DNA of 5,440 nucleotides from Alphaproteobacteria bacterium (GTDB lineage: Bacteria > Pseudomonadota > Alphaproteobacteria > RF32 > CAG-239). The stretch covers positions 1 through 5,440 of the forward strand of contig JAFTNB010000158.1 in assembly GCA_017452115.1 (NCBI GenBank). The letters run 5' to 3'. The first letter of the stretch is position 1. Each line of letters opens with the position of its first letter. Under the pieces are notes generated by a model. It was not told the origin of the DNA. It saw nothing but the letters and a program-made list of their open reading frames with translations, and did not search any database. Shown piece by piece: positions 1 through 4,750 of this stretch. The position numbers and the translations under genes are program-made.

Positions 1-130
1 TCTTCGTTCTATTGAACACAACGGCGGTTTAGATGCATATTTAGAAAAAACTTCCAATACCAAGCTCACAGAAGAAGCTAAAAAAATTAAAAAAACTATC
101 GCAAAAAGCAAAGCTGCAGCGACAAAGTAA
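1..130 (+). CDS. rpmB: 50S ribosomal protein L28, C-terminal fragment
   Basis: This is the 3' end of rpmB, cut by the left edge of the window; the first complete codon is at position 2. The product is a small structural protein of the large ribosomal subunit. The 42 visible residues begin LRSIEHNGGLDAYLEKTSNT and end in a lysine/alanine-rich tail (KKIKKTIAKSKAAATK) before TAA at 128-130. The IEHNGGLDAYL block is typical of the L28 C-terminus in Alphaproteobacteria, where an xIxHNGGLDAFLLK pattern is usual. The start and the N-terminal zinc-finger-like part lie outside the window. A strong terminator begins 17 bases after the stop, so this transcript appears to end here and dnaB is expressed separately. 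The identification rests on pattern recognition of a short fragment, but the match is distinctive. Confidence 0.9.
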   Translation, partial: LRSIEHNGGLDAYLEKTSNTKLTEEAKKIKKTIAKSKAAATK

Positions 131-146
131 TTAATAAAAAGTTTTT

Positions 147-178
147 AAGAGAACCTAATTTTTAGGTTCTCTTTTTTT
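147..178 (+). terminator. Intrinsic terminator after rpmB
   Basis: Positions 147-158 (AAGAGAACCTAA) pair perfectly with 162-173 (TTAGGTTCTCTT) around a TTT loop, and the T run continues to 178. This is a classical rho-independent terminator, 17 bases past the rpmB stop. It separates rpmB from dnaB. Confidence 0.93.
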
Positions 179-194
179 ATCCCCACAATCCACA
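177..194 (+). promoter_or_regulatory. Two adjacent DnaA-box-like 9-mers upstream of dnaB
   Basis: TTATCCCCA at 177-185 differs from the canonical DnaA box TTATCCACA at one position. CAATCCACA at 186-194 abuts it in the same orientation and matches 7 of 9, with an intact ATCCACA core. The pair sits just upstream of the putative dnaB promoter and overlaps the end of the rpmB terminator T run. DnaA binding here is inferred from sequence only. Chance occurrence in a short AT-rich spacer is possible. Confidence 0.3.
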
Positions 195-222
195 GGCACA
201 AAACATATTTCATCTATTCTCT

Positions 223-251
223 TTGTCTTTTTTTCAAAACTTGGTTATAAG
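223..251 (+). promoter_or_regulatory. Predicted sigma-70-type promoter for dnaB
   Basis: A -35 element TTGTCT (223-228, 4 of 6 to TTGACA) is separated by exactly 17 bases from a -10 element TATAAG (246-251, 5 of 6 to TATAAT). Transcription would start near 258, leaving a leader of about 28 bases before the ATG at 286. The location, directly after the rpmB terminator and before dnaB, supports it. It also argues against any dnaB start within 223-258. Confidence 0.6.
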
Positions 252-285
252 AAGAAACAATCAAAAGAAAAGGATGCCGCTCATC

Positions 286-1761
286 ATGGAAAACCCGCAA
301 ATAACCCAACTCCCACAAAATATAGAAGCCGAACAAGCTCTGCTTGGCGCTTTACTTGCCAATAATAAAGCTCACGAAAAGATTTCTGAATTTCTGAAAG
401 CTCAACATTTTGCCGATCCGGTTCACGGGCGTATCTATGAAATTATTTCTAAAATGATAACTAATGGACGTCCTGCCGATGTTATCACTCTCAAAAACTA
501 TTTTGAGCAAGAAGGGATTCTCGATGAAGTCGGTGGTTATAAATATCTGGTCAAACTTGCCGATAGCTCCTCTCCTCTTACCAATGCCGAATATTATGCC
601 CAATTTATTTATGATAAATACCTGCGCCGTGAATTAATTGCAACAGGATTCGATATTGTAAACGAAGCAGCCAAAGAAGATATCGATTCTGATGCCATGT
701 CACAAATTGAAACTGCCGAAAAAAAACTTTTTGAGCTGGCAAACATTGGAGAAACCCAAGGAGGATTCCAAGATTTTGCAACCGCATTACAAACTTCTCT
801 TGCCAATATTGAAACAGCGTATCAAAGTGACGGACGACTTTCCGGCCTTCCGACTTCCCTTGATGCGCTTGATAACAAAACCGGAGGGCTCAATAATTCC
901 GACTTAATCATTATAGCCGGTCGACCGGCTATGGGCAAAACCGCTCTGGCAACCAATATTGCTTATAATGTTGCTGAATATATGTATCATTCTAAAGATA
1001 TTGATGCTAAAAACAAAGGCGTTGCCTTTTTCTCTCTTGAAATGTCTGCCGATCAATTAGCCGGACGTGTTCTTTCTACAGTAACTCAAACCAATGCTCA
1101 TAAAATGCGTACCGGAGAACTTGAAAAGTCTGAATTTATGCGCATTGCCGCTGCCGTACAAGAACTGGAAAGTATTCCTTTATACATTGATGACACTCCC
1201 GGATTAAGCATTAATTCGATTCGCACTCGTGCTCGCCGTCTTAAACGCAATAAAGGTCTTGGAGCAATTGTAATAGACTATATTCAGCTCATTGTCGGAA
1301 CAGGTAGCAAAAAAACAGAAGGCAATCGTGTCCAAGAGTTATCAGAAATTTCTCGCGGACTTAAAATTCTTGCTAAAGAATTAAATGTTCCTGTTATTGC
1401 TTTATCTCAACTCAATCGTGGGGTTGAACAAAGAGATGATAAACGCCCCGTAATGTCAGACCTCAGGGAATCCGGTTCTATTGAACAAGATGCCGATAGC
1501 GTAATGTTTGTATTCCGAGAAAACTATTACATCCAAAATGAAGAACCCAAACCAAAAGCTAACGAAGCACCGGATCATTTTGCTAAACGCCATGAAGAAT
1601 GGGAAGCTCGAGTTCGAGCTACAACGAATATTGCTGAAGTTATTATCGGAAAAAATCGTCATGGCTCTACAGGAACAGTGCAACTATTTTGGAATGGTGA
1701 ATTTACTCAATTTGGCAACCTTGCCAAGGAAGAATATCTTCCGGAGCGTATTGGTGATTAA
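286..1761 (+). CDS. dnaB: Replicative DNA helicase DnaB
   Basis: This is the hexameric ATP-dependent helicase that unwinds DNA at the replication fork and recruits primase. With the ATG at 286 it has 491 residues (E. coli DnaB has 471). The N-terminal DnaB_N domain starts at about residue 9 (LPQNIEAEQALLGALLANN), a linker follows, and the RecA-like DnaB_C domain covers about 180-480. Visible motifs are Walker A GRPAMGKT (212-219, K218), the SLEMS catalytic glutamate (E252), Walker B VIDYIQLI (D331), the ALSQLNRG glutamine (Q375) and the likely arginine finger in FRENYY (R411). About eight extra residues lie between Walker A and SLEMS relative to E. coli, as I recall for alphaproteobacterial DnaB. 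No intein is present. The ATG at 286 is chosen because AAAAGG (268-273) precedes it and the protein then begins as DnaB usually does. An in-frame ATG at 274 is the alternative. A TTG at 223 lies inside the -35 box and is unlikely. The gene has its own promoter and converges on a minus-strand gene, with a 4-base stop overlap (TTAA). Confidence 0.97.
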   Translation: MENPQITQLPQNIEAEQALLGALLANNKAHEKISEFLKAQHFADPVHGRIYEIISKMITNGRPADVITLKNYFEQEGILDEVGGYKYLVKLADSSSPLTNAEYYAQFIYDKYLRRELIATGFDIVNEAAKEDIDSDAMSQIETAEKKLFELANIGETQGGFQDFATALQTSLANIETAYQSDGRLSGLPTSLDALDNKTGGLNNSDLIIIAGRPAMGKTALATNIAYNVAEYMYHSKDIDAKNKGVAFFSLEMSADQLAGRVLSTVTQTNAHKMRTGELEKSEFMRIAAAVQELESIPLYIDDTPGLSINSIRTRARRLKRNKGLGAIVIDYIQLIVGTGSKKTEGNRVQELSEISRGLKILAKELNVPVIALSQLNRGVEQRDDKRPVMSDLRESGSIEQDADSVMFVFRENYYIQNEEPKPKANEAPDHFAKRHEEWEARVRATTNIAEVIIGKNRHGSTGTVQLFWNGEFTQFGNLAKEEYLPERIGD

Positions 1762-1967
1762 TCAAAATCTTTAGGTTTCAAATGTGCTGAATAAGAGCCT
1801 GAACAAAAACTCATTCCCACATAATCATCATAAGGAGAAACAGCTGTTTCTCCTTTTTCAATTTCTTGACGCATTTTCTCCAAGCGTTGTCTTTTTCCCT
1901 CACAACAAGCACAGCCCGAACTCATTACCGGTGTTTTAAGCATCATTTTTGCCAGCCATTCAAACAT
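1758..1967 (-). CDS. Small cysteine-containing protein of unknown function
   Basis: I do not recognise this 69-residue protein. It starts MFEWLAKMMLKTPVMSSGCA and holds four cysteines: a CxCC cluster (C19, C21, C22) followed by a basic, charged, probably helical stretch (EGKRQRLEKMRQEIEKGE, about 23-40), and a lone C55 in FCSGSYS. There is no signal peptide or clear membrane segment. Evidence that it is real: a good ribosome-binding site (AAAGGA, plus-strand 1974-1979) stands 6 bases upstream of the ATG, the frame fills the gap between dnaB and the next operon, and its base use resembles that of its neighbours. It is divergent from the YcgN-family operon and tail-to-tail with dnaB, sharing the TTAA at 1758-1761. 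The clustered cysteines suggest metal binding or a redox role, which is inference only. Against it are its short length and the dnaB terminator inside it. Confidence 0.65.
   Translation of the reverse strand: MFEWLAKMMLKTPVMSSGCACCEGKRQRLEKMRQEIEKGETAVSPYDDYVGMSFCSGSYSAHLKPKDFD
1832..1858 (+). terminator. Probable dnaB terminator, inside the convergent small gene
   Basis: Positions 1832-1855 form a perfect 24-bp palindrome (AAGGAGAAACAG then its reverse complement CTGTTTCTCCTT). The T run extends to 1858, giving TTTTT at 1854-1858 on the plus strand. In RNA this would fold as a stem of about 10 bp with an AGCU loop. The T run lies only on the plus-strand exit side, so it should terminate the dnaB transcript, whose stop codon is about 70 bases upstream. 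The element lies within the minus-strand reading frame at 1758-1967, where it encodes part of EKGETAVSPYD. Confidence 0.75.
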
Positions 1968-2035
1968 TTATTTTCCTTTCATTTTAAATTATTTATAATA
2001 TAATCAGCAAAAATTAAAAAAAAGGAAAATCAAAA
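1968..2035. promoter_or_regulatory. AT-rich divergent promoter region
   Basis: This 68-base spacer lies between the minus-strand small gene and the plus-strand YcgN-family operon. On the plus strand, perfect TATAAT hexamers occur at 1994-1999 and 1999-2004 and are good -10 candidates for the operon, although no convincing -35 is seen (the best is TTTCAT at 1977-1982). On the minus strand, TATAAA (1997-1992) could serve the small gene. The spacer also holds both ribosome-binding sites: AAAGGA at 2021-2026 for the TTG start at 2036, and its minus-strand counterpart at 1974-1979. The two genes probably share this regulatory region. Confidence 0.5.
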
Positions 2036-2467
2036 TTGTCTACGCACTTTTGGGAATATAAGAATCTTGCCGACTTCACAGAAGAAGAATGGGAATCAGT
2101 CTGCATGAACTGCGGAAAATGTTGCCTTATCAAACTACAGGATGAAGACACGGAAGAATTATATTACACTAAAGTCACCTGCCGTTATTTTGATAAAGAC
2201 AGTTGCAAATGTACAGAATATAAAAATCGCTGCACATTAGTTCCTGCATGTCTCAAACTAACCAAAGACAATATCGGAAACATCCCTTGGATGCCCAAAA
2301 CTTGCGCTTATCGTTATCTTTATGAAGGCAAAGGACTTCCTCAATGGCATCCCTTACTCACCGGACAAAGAGATGAAGAACATTCGATTCGTTCCTTTTG
2401 CATCAACGAAAAAGATATTAACCCTGATGATATTGAAGATTATATAACCGATTGGAACGAACTATGA
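2036..2467 (+). CDS. YcgN-family cysteine-cluster protein, first copy
   Basis: This is a 143-residue member of the YcgN/UPF0260 group (CxxCxxCC superfamily, which includes YkgJ). The family is thought to bind zinc or an iron-sulfur cluster, but I know of no proven function. Family blocks appear in order: FWEYKNLADFTEEEWESVC (about 5-23), CMNCGKCC (23-30), DEDTEELYYTKVTCR (36-50), CKC (57-59), C72, WMPKTCAYRYLYEGKGLPQW (85-104) and HPLLTG (105-110). These line up closely with E. coli YcgN from memory. There are 11 cysteines. C66, where YcgN-type proteins usually have an aromatic residue (RRF), and C122 seem to be additional. The start is TTG, supported by AAAGGA 9 bases upstream, with the family's N-terminal motif following directly. 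It is the first gene of a three-gene operon, and its stop overlaps the next start as ATGA. It is probably cytoplasmic, since no signal peptide is visible. Confidence 0.9.
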   Translation: MSTHFWEYKNLADFTEEEWESVCMNCGKCCLIKLQDEDTEELYYTKVTCRYFDKDSCKCTEYKNRCTLVPACLKLTKDNIGNIPWMPKTCAYRYLYEGKGLPQWHPLLTGQRDEEHSIRSFCINEKDINPDDIEDYITDWNEL

Positions 2468-2970
2468 ATAGCCAAGATAACTATTTTGATTCTGAATTTA
2501 ATCCTCAATCACGCTATGACAATTTAGAACATATTGAACCTGAATTTTGGAAAAAGAAAAAACTCGAAGAAATGAACAAAGAAGAATGGGAACTTCTATG
2601 TGATGGATGTGGAAAGTGCTGCCTAAATAAAATAGAAATCAAAGGCAAAATCAAATTTACCAATACTCATTGCCGATTTCTAAATTGTAATAACTGTCTT
2701 TGCCGCATTTATGAACATCGCTTTGAGGTTGTTCCTGATTGCCGCGATATTACCATTGAAGCCATCAGAGAAAAACCACGTTGGCTGCCTAAAACTTGTG
2801 CCTATTGGCTGCTTGATAATGGCTATGATTTACCCGATTGGCATCCCTTAATCACCAAACGAGCTGATTCTGTTCATCAGGCTAAAATGTCATTAAAAAA
2901 TCGCAACACTATTTCAGAAAGCGGAATAAAAAACTATGAAAATCACCTTATTGACTGGCAAGACCTTTGA
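2464..2970 (+). CDS. YcgN-family cysteine-cluster protein, second divergent copy
   Basis: This is a 168-residue paralogue of the preceding gene. Its ATG (2464) overlaps the upstream TGA in an ATGA, so translational coupling is likely; an in-frame TTG at 2452 is a less attractive start. An extra N-terminal stretch of about 25 residues, rich in Asn, Asp and Glu, precedes the family block. The block itself contains EFWKKKKLEEMNKEEWELLC (27-46), CDGCGKCC (46-53), FTNTHCR (65-71), CNNCLC (75-80), HRFEVVPDC (85-93), WLPKTCAYWLL (107-117) and DWHPLIT (125-131), and the protein ends in IDWQDL. There are ten cysteines. Unlike the first copy and E. coli YcgN, it lacks the acidic DEDTxE segment after the CxxCxxCC motif and has IEIKGKIK there. 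It keeps the ancestral HRF and PDC residues that the first copy has changed. The two copies are therefore clearly diverged. The biochemical role is unknown. The next gene overlaps its last 35 bases. Confidence 0.9.
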   Translation: MNSQDNYFDSEFNPQSRYDNLEHIEPEFWKKKKLEEMNKEEWELLCDGCGKCCLNKIEIKGKIKFTNTHCRFLNCNNCLCRIYEHRFEVVPDCRDITIEAIREKPRWLPKTCAYWLLDNGYDLPDWHPLITKRADSVHQAKMSLKNRNTISESGIKNYENHLIDWQDL

Positions 2971-3646
2971 TTTTGCACAAGCTTTAGGGTTCGAAATCAA
3001 AGTCACACGTTCCCCGCTTGCTCGCAAACTAACACTCCGAATAGATGCCAAAGAACGAATCCCTGCTTTAACGATTCCTAAATATTGCACCAATAAAAAA
3101 GCAGTAGAATTTGTTCGTGCTCACCAAACATGGATTGTCGAAAGTTTAAGCAAAATACCTTCTCTACGCAGTTTTGAAAATGGAGAAACCATTTCTCTCT
3201 TTGGCAAAGAATATCAAATCAACCATCAACCTCAAGCCCGTCGTGGAGAATATATAAAATCAGGAATACTCTATGTTTCCGGAGAAAAAGAATTTTTACA
3301 CCGCCGTGTTAAAGATTTCATTAAGAAAAAAGCTGCCGATGAATTTTACAAACGTTCTGTTCGTCTTGCAGATAAGATAGATTGTAAAGTCTGCGATGTC
3401 TGCATTAAGGATACTAAATCTCGCTGGGGAAGCTGCTCCAGCCGCTGTAATATTAACTATAATTGGCGTATTGCTTTAGCCCCATCATTTGTTATCAATT
3501 ACCTAATCACCCACGAAGTTTCACATCTCTTGCACCAAGACCATTCTTCTGATTTTTGGGATACCGTACAAGCCCTGTGCCCGCGTTATAAAGAAGGACG
3601 GGAATGGCTTAAAGAACATGGACGAGAATTGTATCAATACCGTTAA
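2936..3646 (+). CDS. YgjP-like (DUF45, M48-type) zinc metallopeptidase
   Basis: This 236-residue protein belongs to the YgjP/DUF45 (PF01863) family of predicted zinc metallopeptidases, which are related to SprT/WLM-type peptidases. The N-terminal half carries the usual basic beta-rich region (KVTRSPLARKLTLRID, 22-37) and a block of the type FENGETISLFGKEYQI (80-95). The catalytic part has SRWGSCSSRCNINYNWRIAL (162-181), a hallmark of the family, followed by HEVSH (193-197) and a third predicted ligand H203 (HExxHxxxxxH), then DFW (206-208). The catalytic residue E194 is intact. No signal peptide or membrane helix is seen, so it is likely cytoplasmic. The substrate is unknown. The ATG at 2936 lies inside the preceding gene (35-base overlap in another frame) with only a weak GGAA at 2923-2926 upstream, which suggests coupled translation. 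A TTG at 2951 is the only other nearby start. No clear terminator follows. Confidence 0.92.
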   Translation: MKITLLTGKTFDFAQALGFEIKVTRSPLARKLTLRIDAKERIPALTIPKYCTNKKAVEFVRAHQTWIVESLSKIPSLRSFENGETISLFGKEYQINHQPQARRGEYIKSGILYVSGEKEFLHRRVKDFIKKKAADEFYKRSVRLADKIDCKVCDVCIKDTKSRWGSCSSRCNINYNWRIALAPSFVINYLITHEVSHLLHQDHSSDFWDTVQALCPRYKEGREWLKEHGRELYQYR

Positions 3647-3667
3647 TCTTAACAAGTAAATTCCGCC

Positions 3668-3698
3668 TATTGATTTATTATCAATAAATCTCTATATT
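3668..3698 (+). promoter_or_regulatory. Predicted promoter with overlapping dyad before the Bax-inhibitor-1-type gene
   Basis: A -35 element TTGATT (3670-3675, 4 of 6) and a -10 element TATATT (3693-3698, 5 of 6) are spaced by 17 bases, placing the transcription start near 3705. Two overlapping inverted repeats cover the -35 and spacer. One is TATTGAT (3668-3674) with ATCAATA (3680-3686). The other is GATTTATT (3672-3679) with AATAAATC (3683-3690). Either could be an operator. The first resembles the FNR/FixK dyad TTGAT-N4-ATCAA but has 5 central bases instead of 4. The promoter is moderately supported; regulation is inference. Confidence 0.5.
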
Positions 3699-3729
3699 AT
3701 ATTCAGTTTCAAAAAAAGGAGAATTAACT

Positions 3730-4440
3730 ATGGAAAATAGAAGTTTTGCTCGCCCCACAGCCGCTGCATTAATTGATGAAGGACTGCGCCGGCACATGCT
3801 TCGCGTTTACAATTACATGGCAGGAGGACTTTGCATTACTGCATTAACGGCCTTTCTTATTGCCAACACTTCATTATTTAATTTATTTTTTACAACCACA
3901 GGCATGACCGGTTTAGGCTGGCTTGCCGTATTATCACCATTAATCATGGTATTTGCTTTTGGCTGGGTAATCACCAAAGGCACAGCCGCACAAACTCAAT
4001 TAGCTTTCTGGGTATTTTCCGCATTAATGGGAGCTTCTTTATCCCCTATTTTGATGGTGTATACCCAACAAAGCATTACTAAAATATTCTTAATTACAGC
4101 CGCAACCTTTGGCGGAATGAGTCTATACGGACATACCACTCAAAAAGATTTAAGTTCCATCGGTTCTTTTATGATTATGGGTGTATGGGGAATTATTATC
4201 GCTGCTGTTGTAAATATTTTTCTCAAAAGCCCCGGAATGTCTTATGCCATTTCATTCCTTTCGGTAATTATTTTTACTGTTCTTACAGCTTACGACACTC
4301 AAAAGATTCGTCAACTATATTATGCTGATGACATCGGAGAAGTGGCTTCTAAAAAAGCTGTTGCCGGAGCATTGAGCTTATATATGGATTTTATTAATAT
4401 TTTCATTGCATTACTCAATCTATTCGGAGATCGCAGATAA
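3730..4440 (+). CDS. Bax inhibitor-1/YccA family membrane protein
   Basis: This 236-residue integral inner-membrane protein of the BI-1/TMBIM family (PF01027) has about seven hydrophobic helices, near residues 26-46, 62-82, 89-111, 117-135, 143-165, 171-189 and 208-232. A short cytoplasmic N-terminus resembles that of other proteobacterial members (NRSFARPTAAALIDEGLRRH). Family signatures are FGGMSLYGHTTQKDLSSIGS (127-146), TAYDTQKI (186-193) and LYMDFINIF (217-225). Asp189 and Asp220 correspond by position in these motifs to the di-aspartyl pair proposed as a pH-sensitive calcium-leak switch in Bacillus YetJ. Transport activity in this protein is inference. E. coli YccA, a relative, interacts with the protease FtsH. 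The start is secure: AAGGAG (3716-3721) lies 8 bases upstream of the ATG. The gene appears monocistronic, with its own promoter and a strong terminator directly after the stop. Confidence 0.95.
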   Translation: MENRSFARPTAAALIDEGLRRHMLRVYNYMAGGLCITALTAFLIANTSLFNLFFTTTGMTGLGWLAVLSPLIMVFAFGWVITKGTAAQTQLAFWVFSALMGASLSPILMVYTQQSITKIFLITAATFGGMSLYGHTTQKDLSSIGSFMIMGVWGIIIAAVVNIFLKSPGMSYAISFLSVIIFTVLTAYDTQKIRQLYYADDIGEVASKKAVAGALSLYMDFINIFIALLNLFGDRR

Positions 4441-4443
4441 CAC

Positions 4444-4474
4444 ATAAAGCCTCCCTACCGGAGGCTTTATTTTT
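4444..4474 (+). terminator. Intrinsic terminator after the Bax-inhibitor-1-type gene
   Basis: ATAAAGCCTCC (4444-4454) pairs perfectly with GGAGGCTTTAT (4460-4470) around the 5-base loop CTACC, followed by TTTT (4471-4474). The hairpin starts three bases after the stop codon. The A-rich upstream flank is too short to suggest strong bidirectional action. Confidence 0.95.
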
Positions 4475-4485
4475 ACAAAAAACTA

Positions 4486-4514
4486 TTGACTCTCAATTAC
4501 TTTACCGATATAAA
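4486..4514 (+). promoter_or_regulatory. Strong predicted sigma-70-type promoter for rpmH-rnpA-yidD
   Basis: TTGACT (4486-4491, 5 of 6 to consensus) and TATAAA (4509-4514, 5 of 6) are separated by exactly 17 bases. This is the best promoter match in the window and fits the high expression expected for a ribosomal protein gene. Transcription would begin near 4521, giving a leader of about 83 bases before the rpmH ATG. Confidence 0.75.
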
Positions 4515-4525
4515 GCTTTTGTCCG

Positions 4526-4586
4526 AGGCTTTGTAATAACACAAGGCTTAAATAATTAATAATAACAAATCGCTATTTTTTATAGC
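4526..4586 (+). promoter_or_regulatory. Possible structured leader of the rpmH operon
   Basis: Two hairpins can be drawn in the predicted 5' leader. The first pairs AGGCTTTGT (4526-4534) with ACAAGGCTT (4541-4549), with two G-U pairs and the loop AATAAC. The second pairs GCTAT (4572-4576) with ATAGC (4582-4586) around a five-T loop, and ends only four bases before the rpmH ribosome-binding site (CCGGAG, 4591-4596). Neither is followed by a terminator-like T run. They could affect mRNA stability or rpmH translation. The second stem is short and AT-rich, so it may not be significant. Confidence 0.3.
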
Positions 4587-4603
4587 ATAACCGGAGAAAA
4601 TAA

Positions 4604-4738
4604 ATGAAACGTACATATCAGCCTTCCAAATTGGTAAGAGCACGCCGTCATGGTTTCCGCACTCGCATGGCAACTGCCGGAGGACGTAAAGTATTGGCAG
4701 CACGCCGTTCTAGAGGACGTAAAAGACTTTCAGCCTAA
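4604..4738 (+). CDS. rpmH: 50S ribosomal protein L34
   Basis: This is a 44-residue, highly basic protein of the large ribosomal subunit. It begins [20 protein letters not shown] and continues with [20 protein letters not shown] before ending LSA. That is a full-length L34 with the usual 44-residue size and the conserved [15 protein letters not shown] and [10 protein letters not shown] blocks. The ribosome-binding site CCGGAG (4591-4596) stands 7 bases before the ATG. It is the first gene of the conserved rpmH-rnpA-yidD cluster; rnpA starts 12 bases after the stop, with no terminator between. Coupling L34 and RNase P protein in one transcript is the ordinary bacterial arrangement. The sequence looks alphaproteobacterial. 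Confidence 0.99.
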   Translation: MKRTYQPSKLVRARRHGFRTRMATAGGRKVLAARRSRGRKRLSA

Positions 4739-4750
4739 GCGATTTTTGCA

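Noticed and set aside
352..806. Three minus-strand open frames (83, 60 and 65 residues) opposite the dnaB N-terminal region
   Set aside because: All are antisense to a well-conserved gene, overlap one another and lack ribosome-binding sites.
692..907. 71-residue plus-strand open frame inside dnaB
   Set aside because: It is fully contained in dnaB in another frame, has no ribosome-binding site and encodes low-quality sequence. It is a shadow of dnaB.
1456..1683. 75-residue minus-strand open frame opposite the dnaB 3' end
   Set aside because: It lies antisense to conserved DnaB motifs, is composed largely of Phe, Ser and Cys typical of antisense reading, and has no start signals. It is a shadow.
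1508..1774. 88-residue plus-strand open frame overlapping the dnaB 3' end
   Set aside because: It is out of frame with DnaB, which is clearly coding here, and it resembles no family. It is a shadow.
1968..2035. A full -35/-10 promoter for the YcgN-family operon
   Set aside because: The TATAAT hexamers are perfect, but no -35 with acceptable spacing is convincing. Only a general divergent promoter region is reported.
3647..3704. Terminator after the metallopeptidase gene
   Set aside because: The AT-rich dyad at 3672-3690 is followed by TCTATATTATATTC rather than a T run, and it overlaps a promoter. It is better read as a regulatory site.
4441..4603. Possible replication origin next to rpmH
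   Set aside because: In many bacteria rpmH adjoins dnaA and oriC, but here no dnaA gene or DnaA-box cluster is visible. The gap is explained by a terminator, a promoter and a leader.
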